Below are positions 1 to 8,168 of a DNA stretch of 61,168 nt, piece after piece. Where the stretch lies: assembly GCF_017114985.1 (NCBI RefSeq), contig NZ_JABXKP010000042.1, forward strand, positions 1 to 61,168. Direction: 5' to 3'. This DNA is from Nostoc sp. JL33. Its GTDB lineage: Bacteria; Cyanobacteriota; Cyanobacteriia; Cyanobacteriales; Nostocaceae. The notes under the pieces are model-generated. The model saw nothing but the letters and a program-made list of their open reading frames with translations, had not been told where the DNA came from and searched no databases. Every line of letters begins with the position of its first letter. Position 1 is the first letter of the stretch. The translations under genes and the position numbers were made by a program.

Positions 1-53
1 TATTCCCTATTCCCTATTCCCTATTCCCTATTCCCTATTCCCTATTCCCTATT
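1..53. repeat. Heptamer tandem repeat (TATTCCC)n
   Basis: The first ~53 bases are a perfect 7-bp tandem array (unit TATTCCC) that continues off the window edge. Such short tandem heptamers are typical intergenic repeats of heterocystous cyanobacteria. The array stops immediately before the stop codon of the neighbouring minus-strand gene. Confidence 0.9.
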
Positions 54-54
54 C

Positions 55-2817
55 CTACTTAGAAATCAACTGTGCGTTTAATGCTTTAGTGATGCGATCG
101 CCAGAAGCTTCTAAGTGGGCTAGGGTGTAAATGTCAAGGCTTGCACTAAGTTGTTTGAGCCTGACACTAATGGCTTTTTGCAGTTGGCACAATTCATACC
201 AAGCTAATGTACGACCATCTTCAGGTGTATCAGTAGTACCTAAGATCATCTCTAACAAAATATTCAGATGTTCTCGTTGTAATGAACGGCGGATGCTAGA
301 AATTGGCTTTGGTTCTTTTGGGGCGAAAACTTCTGTCCAGATGCCTGTTTGCAGGGTGTCGAACAGTTCTGGAATGGAAAGTGCTTGCCCAGGCTGGGTT
401 TTTAATTCTATATCTTGTAAACGATTGAGGCGATCGCTGTCTAATAGCGATCGCAGTACCCCACTTTGAAAACTCAGAATGCGATCGTGAATTGGATAAT
501 CAAGGCGGTTGTTAGGTGCAGAACTACCCCAGTGTTCCCAGCGCGACGGTGCTAGTTGATTGAGTAATTGTGGGGAAAAACTGAAAGCATCCTCAGCAAA
601 TACATACTCTTGCAACTTCGCCAATGCCTGACGTTGTTTTAAAAGTGAAACTGGTACAAATGCCCAAGCAGCATCATCACTAGCATGGAGACGCCGAAAC
701 GATTGTCCACCAATGTATTTAGAAAGCAAAGTGGCGTTGCGAAAATAATATTTAAGTACTCTATTAAATCTGAGGCGTAGGTTACTATAACTTTCGCCTT
801 TCGATAGATAACGCTTGTCAAGGCGCTGCCACATAAAACGGGCATTATCCATTTGCCACTGCGAATAAACTAGCACATCACTACTCATATCCCAGACATT
901 TGCCAAAGGATTTATGTCCCAGATATCTTCATCAGTTGCATAAGATAATTCTGGTTGAGGCGACGCCAGTGCAATCTGCTCCAAAAAACTTTTTTCTGAT
1001 TCTGGAATGATTCCTTCAAGTGCTACTGATGGGCTTCTTTTATAACCATATTCAATTGCCCATTCGTCGTAGGGGCCAACAACTCCTGGAAAATAGTCAC
1101 CTTGCTGTACTCCCTGTGGTGCTATATTCACCGGTAGATAGTCCATCACCGAACCCACTAAACCTTTAGTGTGAGTGATTTCAGTATTATTTAATTCTTG
1201 GGGTGCTAACATGGTGCTGCCATGAAAGTTGTGGCGCAAACCGAGAGTGTGTCCGACTTCGTGAGCGATCAGAGAACGCAAATATTGCTGCACATATTCC
1301 TTCATCGTTTCACTACTGGGTGTAGTGTTTTCCAAAATTGACAATGCCAGCGCCCCCATAGCTGCTTGAGATGAAGACTCCATGCCATAGCAGAGATCGT
1401 TGTCTGCTAAATGTTGCTGAGGAAAAGCCTTAAAACCTTTCGAGAATATTGCAGATAAATTACCTGGACATGGGTTTTTCGCCAGTTGGGGAAAGTGTCC
1501 ATCCATGAAAGATGAATTTGCTTCCATCTGTGCGCGATATTCTTGCTGAATTGATAGCACCATATTCGCATCGACGATAATATCTGCATCCAATATTTCC
1601 CCAGTGAATGGGTTGACGCGCACTGGCCCTCTGGCAAAACCTGCATCCAAAGAATTGAACCAGCGAATAGTGTTGTAGTGTACATCTGCGGGTTGCCAAT
1701 CAGCATCATCTGGCATTTGCTGCACTTCAATGGCATTTTGAAATCCGGCTTTCTCAAATGCTTTGTTCCACATCAAAACACCTCCACGAATCGCATTGCG
1801 GTACTCTAGTGGCACAGCATTTTCAATCCAAAACACAATTGGCTTTTTGGGTGGAGATAAGCGGGCATTAGGGTCGGATGGTTCCAGATGCCAACGATTG
1901 ATGTAACGTACAAATGATTCGTGAGCATTAGATAAATCTTGAAAAGCAGTAATAAAATATCCCACTCTGTCATCGGCAAGTCTGGGAGTATAACCATTGT
2001 TTTCTCTAAGCTGAGAAAAACTGTAGTGTACCTTTAGAGTGAGTGCCCTGCTATCAGGTAATGTGACTATATTTCCTCCTTCTGGTGATGAAAAACCGTA
2101 AATAGAATCAATCTCTACGTTTTCTGGGAAGCTGTTAACATCACCCAAATATGACTTGCTTTCTTCCAAATGGTAATCAGCCTGCAAAGAGTATTTCAAT
2201 AAAGGAGTTAATCCAGGAAAATCCTGCATTAGCAAATCATTCAGGCTGATTATAATATTTTTACTGCGTGGATCAATCGTGACTATTTCGACTGAATAAA
2301 GAACAGAGTCGCTAAATGAACGAGCAAGCGTTCGCTGTTCTGGTCTACTTTCTGCACGGAATTTCACATTCCGCACCACAAAATGTAATCTATTGTTTAC
2401 TCGTCGGAAGTAGAAGAGAAAATCAGAAAGAGGTAATCCACTATAAATCCCACTTTCCCCGATGCCCGATTCTAATGTCACTATAGCTAGGTAGTCTTTA
2501 TTTAGCTGCTCTGGTTTAATTTCTAAATAAATTTCACCTGAATCATCACTGCAATAAAGTTTGAAGAGTCCCTCTAGTTTATCTATCCTTCTGACTCTCT
2601 GACTAACTCGGTAAAAATCTTCCTTTCTACTCTTAGCAAGATTATTCTCAGCAATTGCTAAGTTTTCAACTACTGGGATTGCATTTAATTGCTGCACATC
2701 AATATTTGAAACTTGGTTTGCTGCTGCGTAATTCGTTCCTATTAATAAGTTATAAAATACTAATATTATACAGATTGCTAATTTCCTTATCCAGTATTTC
2801 ATCCTTTGGCTTTCCAC
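55..2817 (-). CDS. Secreted zinc-dependent metalloprotease (DUF5117/DUF4953 type)
   Basis: Encodes a 920-residue protein. An N-terminal hydrophobic stretch (about residues 11-33, ending in an AAANQ-like cleavage region) suggests export. The zinc motif HEVGHTLGLRHNF lies around residue 517 and fits the metzincin pattern HExxHxxGxxH. The layout, a long N-terminal beta-rich region followed by the zinc motif and a C-terminal helical region, matches the bacterial zinc-dependent metalloprotease family annotated with DUF5117/DUF5118 and DUF4953. Substrates of that family are unknown, so a role in extracellular or periplasmic proteolysis is inference. A second Met five codons in (MKYWIRK) is an equally good start. 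The gene stands alone, with a decayed locus upstream and a heptamer array at its 3' end. Confidence 0.85.
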   Translation of the reverse strand: MESQRMKYWIRKLAICIILVFYNLLIGTNYAAANQVSNIDVQQLNAIPVVENLAIAENNLAKSRKEDFYRVSQRVRRIDKLEGLFKLYCSDDSGEIYLEIKPEQLNKDYLAIVTLESGIGESGIYSGLPLSDFLFYFRRVNNRLHFVVRNVKFRAESRPEQRTLARSFSDSVLYSVEIVTIDPRSKNIIISLNDLLMQDFPGLTPLLKYSLQADYHLEESKSYLGDVNSFPENVEIDSIYGFSSPEGGNIVTLPDSRALTLKVHYSFSQLRENNGYTPRLADDRVGYFITAFQDLSNAHESFVRYINRWHLEPSDPNARLSPPKKPIVFWIENAVPLEYRNAIRGGVLMWNKAFEKAGFQNAIEVQQMPDDADWQPADVHYNTIRWFNSLDAGFARGPVRVNPFTGEILDADIIVDANMVLSIQQEYRAQMEANSSFMDGHFPQLAKNPCPGNLSAIFSKGFKAFPQQHLADNDLCYGMESSSQAAMGALALSILENTTPSSETMKEYVQQYLRSLIAHEVGHTLGLRHNFHGSTMLAPQELNNTEITHTKGLVGSVMDYLPVNIAPQGVQQGDYFPGVVGPYDEWAIEYGYKRSPSVALEGIIPESEKSFLEQIALASPQPELSYATDEDIWDINPLANVWDMSSDVLVYSQWQMDNARFMWQRLDKRYLSKGESYSNLRLRFNRVLKYYFRNATLLSKYIGGQSFRRLHASDDAAWAFVPVSLLKQRQALAKLQEYVFAEDAFSFSPQLLNQLAPSRWEHWGSSAPNNRLDYPIHDRILSFQSGVLRSLLDSDRLNRLQDIELKTQPGQALSIPELFDTLQTGIWTEVFAPKEPKPISSIRRSLQREHLNILLEMILGTTDTPEDGRTLAWYELCQLQKAISVRLKQLSASLDIYTLAHLEASGDRITKALNAQLISK

Positions 2818-3110
2818 CTGAACCAGTTCTCTTGTTGAGGAAAAATCTGATTAATTTGTTGTCTGCAACTCCCTCAAATATTTAGGGATTAGGGTATAAG
2901 TCCACTCAGACAAAACTTTGCCTCTAGCCTAAAAGTATAACTATTGATTGTTATTAGTAGCTCTCTAGGAATTACCCATAAAATATCTATCTCTAAAGGT
3001 AGATACTGTCTACAACTAAAGATATATGTTTTTTTAAGTTCTATCTGTATTAAAAACCAAATGTAGCATTAAAAATGTATTTAGTGCTACATTTGGCAAC
3101 CTAAGCAATC

Positions 3111-3471
3111 TCAAATATGATTTATAAAGGTAATTTGTGCGGTAGCATAAGCAAGTACACCAATTTCTCCCGCTTTGGTGGTGTCAAAATCAAGTAAGAC
3201 ATGAAAAATATCGTGGGTGACTAAATTAGTACTTACGCACTGTACAAATTCATCATGATGTGCGTTAACAAAAATAGGTTGTTTCAGGCTTTTCTTAATT
3301 ATCCTTTGGTCGTAAATTGACGATGCTGTAGGGGTTTAGCATTGCTAAACCCCTACGAAAGATGTGGTTTTTCATTTATACCTATTTGGTATTTCTTGTC
3401 AATGCGTAAGTCCTGTAAATATTGCAGAGCGAATAGATTACGTTTGGCAATGTCTTCTAGTCCAGGGCTGT
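3111..3471 (-). pseudogene. Decayed Coq4-like gene remnant
   Basis: No intact ORF is present, but translating the minus strand shows a clear fragment: VTHDIFHVLLDFDTTKAGE at about 3167-3223, which fits the Coq4 family motif HDxxH-x11-E exactly. It runs on to a premature TGA at 3111-3113, much shorter than a Coq4 protein. Further upstream on the same strand a second coding-like piece (SPGLEDIAKRNLFALQYLQ, about 3414-3471) lies in another segment, separated by a 29-bp palindrome. Coq4-like proteins act in quinone biosynthesis elsewhere; here the locus looks dead. The call rests on the motif and on my reading of the decayed frames. Confidence 0.5.
3328..3356. repeat. Perfect palindrome inside the Coq4-like remnant
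   Basis: A 14-bp arm beginning GTAGGGGTTTAGCA is followed after one base by its exact reverse complement. It splits the two coding-like pieces of the decayed locus and resembles the other GTAGGGG palindromes of this window (4396-4431, 50697-50945). Confidence 0.75.
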
Positions 3472-3824
3472 ACGAGATGATATTTATCTAAGCGGCTCTA
3501 CTTATGTCCCATATTTATAATAGCTATAGTTTTTCGCTTTAATATTCTCCTGATTTGAGAACTACTTAACTCCATCCCAGTTTGCTTGTGGTAAGTCTGT
3601 GGCAAATCTCTGGCTTGTTATGCAAACTCTCCAGAGAAAGCCAGTATTGCTCGTTGCTCTTGCCCATAGACGAATTGCAAATATCCATGTATTTAACAAG
3701 CCACCTCTTCCCCAAGATTCAAAAACCCTTTATTTTTCATAACTGAGATATGCCTTTTGTTAGAAGGATAATTACCTTTTTATAGTTAATCTTTAATTTG
3801 TACTCAAAAAACAAGCTAATTGCC

Positions 3825-4220
3825 ATGATAAATTTGATTTCTAGGACGATTGGTCAGATCAGCTCCCTACTTAAAGGACTTCAGGTAAAATCTTTTTTGG
3901 CTGTTGTCCTAGTTGGTTTTCTAGTGCTGACGACGAATGTTAGTTATGGGGAAAATGACAAAGGATTAGGCGAGAGAGTTCGCGAAAAGGTAGAGCAAAA
4001 TGATGCTCAAAGACCGAAAACAATAGGGCAGTGGAAGAAAGACGCTCGTGAAACGGAAGGTTCTCCTGGTGAAAGACTTCAGAAGATTGGACAACAGTCA
4101 GCAGAAGCCTTTAAAGAATTTGGAGGTGGGTACGTAGATGGTGCTCAGGAAACTGCTAGTGATGTAGGGGACAGTGCGGCAGAGACAGCCAAAGATATCT
4201 CTAATAAAGTTCGGCGCTAA
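3825..4220 (+). CDS. Small exported or anchored hydrophilic protein, unknown function
   Basis: The 131-residue product starts with a hydrophobic segment (about residues 22-42, SFLAVVLVGFLVLTTNVSYG) that could be a signal peptide or anchor. The rest is charged, low in complexity and rich in Gly, Glu, Lys and Gln, with repeated amphipathic helices such as AETAKDISNKVRR. The ATG at 3825 is preferred; an in-frame TTG at 3798 would add nine residues. I do not recognise a named family. The composition recalls CsbD or hydrophilic stress proteins, but that is only a resemblance. It is monocistronic, flanked by repeats. Confidence 0.6.
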   Translation: MINLISRTIGQISSLLKGLQVKSFLAVVLVGFLVLTTNVSYGENDKGLGERVREKVEQNDAQRPKTIGQWKKDARETEGSPGERLQKIGQQSAEAFKEFGGGYVDGAQETASDVGDSAAETAKDISNKVRR

Positions 4221-4395
4221 ATGCGTTAGCATAGTCTATTGGCAGCAAGTACTAAGAACTTTTCGCCAAGAAATGAGTAACAATAGGGATGCTGGTGTCT
4301 AACCACCGAACTCTTATAATACTTGGGTAACGCGCTTACCCTTGCGGATGAAAGATTGTAGCCTTTTTCAGTTGCATAAATAAAATATAGTCCAT

Positions 4396-4431
4396 TAGTA
4401 GGGGCGCATAGCTAGCTGTGCGCCCCTACTA
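4396..4431. repeat. Palindromic hairpin repeat
   Basis: Thirteen-base arms (TAGTAGGGGCGCA and its reverse complement) enclose a 10-base centre that is itself nearly palindromic. No T-run follows, so this is more likely a dispersed palindromic repeat than a terminator. Confidence 0.7.
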
Positions 4432-4448
4432 CCTGTTGCATCCAAACA

Positions 4449-4535
4449 GACATAGGCGTGAAATTAAATATGCGTTACCCAGAACCCTTGTAGAGACGTA
4501 GCACTGCTACGTCTCTACTTTTTCACACCTATGTC
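4449..4535. mobile_element. 87-bp MITE-like element, copy 1
   Basis: Bounded by inverted ends GACATAGG and CCTATGTC (extending imperfectly to GACATAGGCGTGAAA / TTTTTCACACCTATGTC). The interior holds a perfect hairpin (GTAGAGACGTAGCA with its complement). A second copy with the same ends and similar left internal sequence is at 19659-19748. It has no coding capacity. With the preceding palindrome it fills most of the 520-bp gap between 4221 and 4740. Confidence 0.65.
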
Positions 4536-4740
4536 AAATGTTTAGGGGAATGCTTGCATATCTTTGGCATAAAGAAGTTCTAGACTCAGGGGCTTCCTCG
4601 GCGCGAGGTGCTTGGTGAATGTTAGTCATGATCAGGATTAAATTAATACTGATGAGTCTATCTTAGGGTTCATACCTTGTAAGCTAGAAATTCCCTAATC
4701 TAAATGTAGAGTTTAGTCTAAGAATAGGGAAAAGATTTTT

Positions 4741-5313
4741 ATGACAACCGACATTTCTAGAGATACTAACAAAAATGTTAATGGAGCGCTGTTAAGTGGT
4801 GTTCTGCTGAGTATTTTGGGAGTTATTGCGATCGCAGCGCCTAATTTCAGCACCATATTCGCCGAAACTTGGATTGCAGCGATTTTGATTTTCGCCGGAT
4901 TTACAAAACTAGTTTATGCCACTCAAACCCGCGATCGAGGCGGTTTTATTTGGAAACTTCTATTGAGCGGACTATATATTGCAACCGGTATAATGCTGTT
5001 TGTTTATCCTTTTACAGGTGTGCTGACACTAACTCTGTTGCTTGGCACCTTTTTGCTGACTGAAGGTACATTCGAGTTAATTCTGGCATTCCGGTTACGT
5101 CCGCAAGAGAACTGGACGTGGATACTAGGTGATGGCATTATTACCCTGGTCTTAGGCGCAATGATTTGGTTCCAGTGGCCCTTCAATGCACCCTGGCTGA
5201 TTGGGACACTAGTTGGTGTCAGCATTATTTTCACCGGCGTTTCCCGCGTAATGCTGGCGTTGAATGCGCGTTCTACCTCGAATCCTCCTGACCAAACTGC
5301 AAAAGCCACTTAA
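4741..5313 (+). CDS. HdeD family membrane protein (DUF308)
   Basis: The product is 190 residues with five to six hydrophobic segments separated by short loops, the repeated-TM architecture of the HdeD/DUF308 family. Features include a Gly-rich N-terminal TM (LLSGVLLSILGVIAIAAP) and a later segment pair resembling DUF308 repeats (ILGDGIITLVLGAMIWFQWP). In enterobacteria HdeD is linked to acid resistance; in cyanobacteria the role is unknown, so only inner-membrane location is safe. The ATG at 4741 is the natural start. It stands alone. Confidence 0.8.
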   Translation: MTTDISRDTNKNVNGALLSGVLLSILGVIAIAAPNFSTIFAETWIAAILIFAGFTKLVYATQTRDRGGFIWKLLLSGLYIATGIMLFVYPFTGVLTLTLLLGTFLLTEGTFELILAFRLRPQENWTWILGDGIITLVLGAMIWFQWPFNAPWLIGTLVGVSIIFTGVSRVMLALNARSTSNPPDQTAKAT

Positions 5314-5500
5314 CTTAATAGATGGGAGTGGGGAAATGAGCCAGAAAAAACCAATGCCCAATGCCCCATGCCCAAACTTCAGTAGTCAAAGTTTATCAGA
5401 TATTGCAGCAGCGATGCCTACGGTTGGCTACGCCTACGCCAACAAAATTGCTAAATTAACTAAGGAAATCAAAATCAAGGCCAGCTAGCTGCAATCAACA

Positions 5501-7579
5501 ATGGTATCTATTGCTACTCCCTTCTCGGATATTCAAAACCATTGGGCACGCTTATTTATTACAGCCTTAGCCCAACGTGGTATTGTCAGTGGGTTGCCTA
5601 ACGGCACTTATCGCCCCGACAACTCACTCACCCGCGCTGAATTTGCCGCCATTATTGCCAACGCATTTGGGACAGTTTCCAAGAAGCGGCAGTATGTCCC
5701 CTTTGTTGATGTATCCACAAATTATTGGGCAGCAGCCGCCATTCAAGCAGCTTACGAAAAAGGATTTATTAGCGGGTTTCCTGATAAAAGTTTCCGTTCC
5801 GCTAACCGAATTACTAGAGTAGAAGTTTTCGTTTCCTTGGTAGCAGGCTTAGAAATTGCCACCAAGGTAAAACCTGACCTCCTCTCACAACTCCCACAAA
5901 TTTATCAAGATTCTATTCAGATTCCTGGGTATGGTATAAATCACGTAGCTATTGCCACCAGGGCTGGATTGGTGGTTAGTTTCCCAAATGTGAAATTACT
6001 CAATCCCAATCTCGCAGCCACCCGTGCAGATGTGGCAGTGATTATTTATCAAGCTTTGGTGTATTTAGGTAAAGCAGAAAAAATTGTCTCTAGTTACCTA
6101 GTGCAGCCGCCAATACCCACACCGACACCGACACCCACACCGATACCCACACCGACACCCACACCGACACCCACACCGATACCTGTCGGTAGCGTTAGGG
6201 TAAATCATAGCCGGGAGTTCCGGGGGGCATGGGTAGTATCAGTATGGAATGGTGATTGGCCTTCCAAAGCGGGACTTTCTGTTGCCCAACAAAAAGCCGA
6301 ACTCAGCGAGATTATTAGTAAATTACAAGCGCTAAACTTCAATGCCCTCATCTTCCAGGTGCGACCAGAGGGAGACGCTTTGTATGAATCCAAATTAGAG
6401 CCTTGGAGTGCTTGGATTACAGGAACTCAGGGTCAAGCACCAGAACCATTTTATGATCCTTTAGCGTTTGCGATCGCAGAATGTCACAAGCGCAATATTG
6501 AACTTCATGCTTGGTTTAATCCCTACCGCGCTAGCACTTCCACCGACTCAGCCAAAACTGTCCGTCCCCACATAGCAGCTACCAATCCAGAAAGCGTTTA
6601 TTTGTGGAAAACTCAACGCTGGATGGACCCAGGACTAAAAATAGTTCAGGACAGAGCTTACAACGTAATTATCGACGTAGTGAAGCGCTACGATGTTGAT
6701 GGCATTCACTTAGATGATTATTTCTATCCATATCCCATCGAGGGACAGTCTTTCCCCGATGACAAAACCTACACTGCATATAAGTCAGCCGGTGGTACAC
6801 TCAGCCTTGGCGACTGGCGACGGGACAATGTTAACAAAATGGTACAACGCCTCTGGCAGGGAATTAAAACAACCAAACCCGACGTTAAATTTGGTATTAG
6901 TCCCTTTGGGATTTATCGCCCCGGACAACCTGCTGGGATTACTGGGTTGGATGCTTACAACGTGCTGTATGCTGACTCGAAGAAATGGTTAGAACAAGGC
7001 TGGATTGATTATATTGCTCCTCAACTTTACTGGCGCACAGATCAACCACAACAAAGTTATTCGGCGTTGCTAAAGTGGTGGACACAGGTAAATACAAAGC
7101 AAAGACACATTTACGCTGGTAACAATCTGACAGAACCAAGCAACAAGAGTCGGGACACTGATGAGATTGAAAAGCAGGTGAAAATTAGTCGTAGCCAAGC
7201 TGGACAGTTGTCACTGGGGAATATCTTCTTTAATCTCAGTGTTTTGAGGGAAAATAGTCAGGGCATTGCTGATAAATTCCAAAGTCTGCTTTATAACAAA
7301 CCTGCATTACCGCCAATTTTGTCTTGGCAGGATACAACACCACTCCCTCCCCCCATTGAACTACAAGTAAATAACCGCAAACTGAGTTGGCAGCCTGGTG
7401 ATAATCGGCCAGTTCGTTCTTGGACACTTTATCGGCAAAGTGGCGATACTTGGACAATTCAGAGAATTTTGTCTGCTGGTACAACCTTCGCAACTGTCCA
7501 ACAAGCGGGAACCTATGCCGTGTGTGCGGTAGATAGATTGGCGAATGAGAGTGTGGGAACAGTTATTACAGTTAGTTGA
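5501..7579 (+). CDS. SLH-domain protein with glycosyl-hydrolase-like (GHL10/DUF187) domain
   Basis: The 692-residue protein contains three S-layer homology domains (about residues 5-55, 65-115 and 130-190). A Pro-Thr repeat linker follows (about 204-228), then a TIM-barrel-like GHL10 domain (about 236-570) opening with REFRGAWVVSVWNGDWPS and carrying HAWFNPYRA and DGIHLDDYFYPYP. A C-terminal beta-rich region (about 600-692) resembles an FN3-like module. SLH domains normally bind secondary cell-wall polymer or outer-membrane components, so a cell-envelope glycan enzyme is plausible. No signal peptide is visible at the ATG chosen, which is odd for an envelope protein. The linker is encoded by a tandem DNA repeat. 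Confidence 0.88.
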   Translation: MVSIATPFSDIQNHWARLFITALAQRGIVSGLPNGTYRPDNSLTRAEFAAIIANAFGTVSKKRQYVPFVDVSTNYWAAAAIQAAYEKGFISGFPDKSFRSANRITRVEVFVSLVAGLEIATKVKPDLLSQLPQIYQDSIQIPGYGINHVAIATRAGLVVSFPNVKLLNPNLAATRADVAVIIYQALVYLGKAEKIVSSYLVQPPIPTPTPTPTPIPTPTPTPTPTPIPVGSVRVNHSREFRGAWVVSVWNGDWPSKAGLSVAQQKAELSEIISKLQALNFNALIFQVRPEGDALYESKLEPWSAWITGTQGQAPEPFYDPLAFAIAECHKRNIELHAWFNPYRASTSTDSAKTVRPHIAATNPESVYLWKTQRWMDPGLKIVQDRAYNVIIDVVKRYDVDGIHLDDYFYPYPIEGQSFPDDKTYTAYKSAGGTLSLGDWRRDNVNKMVQRLWQGIKTTKPDVKFGISPFGIYRPGQPAGITGLDAYNVLYADSKKWLEQGWIDYIAPQLYWRTDQPQQSYSALLKWWTQVNTKQRHIYAGNNLTEPSNKSRDTDEIEKQVKISRSQAGQLSLGNIFFNLSVLRENSQGIADKFQSLLYNKPALPPILSWQDTTPLPPPIELQVNNRKLSWQPGDNRPVRSWTLYRQSGDTWTIQRILSAGTTFATVQQAGTYAVCAVDRLANESVGTVITVS
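6108..6184 (+). repeat. Tandem repeat encoding the Pro-Thr linker
   Basis: Repeats of ACACCGACACC/CACACCGATACC encode alternating Pro-Thr with occasional Ile. This joins the SLH block to the hydrolase-like domain and is a likely site of length variation between strains. Confidence 0.85.
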
Positions 7580-7643
7580 ATAAAAGTGCTGTCTATGAGT
7601 GCGTAGGGGCAGCCCGTCGTAGACATCGCATCTTTAAAGAATA

Positions 7644-7898
7644 GTGCAAAGTAATCAACCTGAACCAGTTAAAGCCGATTGGATAGTCAACCTTTTAGGA
7701 AGAGTGAAAGCTCTGGAAGTAAATCCTCATGAAGAAGCATTAACCTCCATTTTGGTTGAGCAAGCTTTGGAAAATGCCAAACGTACTGCTACCAATCCTG
7801 GTATATCACTGGCAGCAGCTTTTGACCTGATTGTAGCTGCTGAGTATTATACAAAATTAACCAAAATAGTAAGCCTGACCAAAAGACTAGCCGTATGA
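7644..7898 (+). CDS. Small hypothetical helical protein
   Basis: A GTG-initiated reading frame of 84 codons (QSNQPEPVKADWIVNLLGRV...). It is predicted to be mostly helical with no membrane segment, and I do not recognise a family. Its stop overlaps an ATG (ATGA at 7895-7898) of a second, broken reading frame, suggesting a former two-gene unit. No strong ribosome binding site is visible, so the start is uncertain. Confidence 0.45.
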   Translation: MQSNQPEPVKADWIVNLLGRVKALEVNPHEEALTSILVEQALENAKRTATNPGISLAAAFDLIVAAEYYTKLTKIVSLTKRLAV

Positions 7899-8100
7899 TT
7901 AATTTATATATTGATTCAGGCAGATCACCGACTTTGGGCGGTGGAATCATCGATATGCCAGCATCACCAAAGCTTGTCAATGATCACTGGATGGAAAATT
8001 AGGGATTCACCTTTCGGTAGATTTAGATAGAATTATCAAAACTGTATATTTGGATGGGGTAACACATAATTTGCCCCAAAACCTCATGCTAAATCAGTAA
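7895..8100 (+). pseudogene. Frameshifted small ORF downstream of 7644-7898
   Basis: An ATG overlapping the previous stop opens INLYIDSGRSPTLGGGIIDM and hits TAG after 35 codons. Another frame immediately continues with coding-like LGIHLSVDLDRIIKTVYLDG to a TAA at 8098-8100. The two halves read like one protein interrupted by a frameshift. The family is not recognised and confidence is low. Confidence 0.35.
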
Positions 8101-8168
8101 TTTCAATATCAACAGATGAAATTTTAATAGAATTCTAGTTAACTTGTTCCTTAAGTTCCTCAAAAGCC

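Noticed and set aside
5264..5488. 74-codon plus-strand frame overlapping the HdeD stop
   Set aside because: Its composition comes from the GTTGGCTACGCCTACGCC dispersed repeat and heptamer-like sequence; no ribosome binding site or domain.
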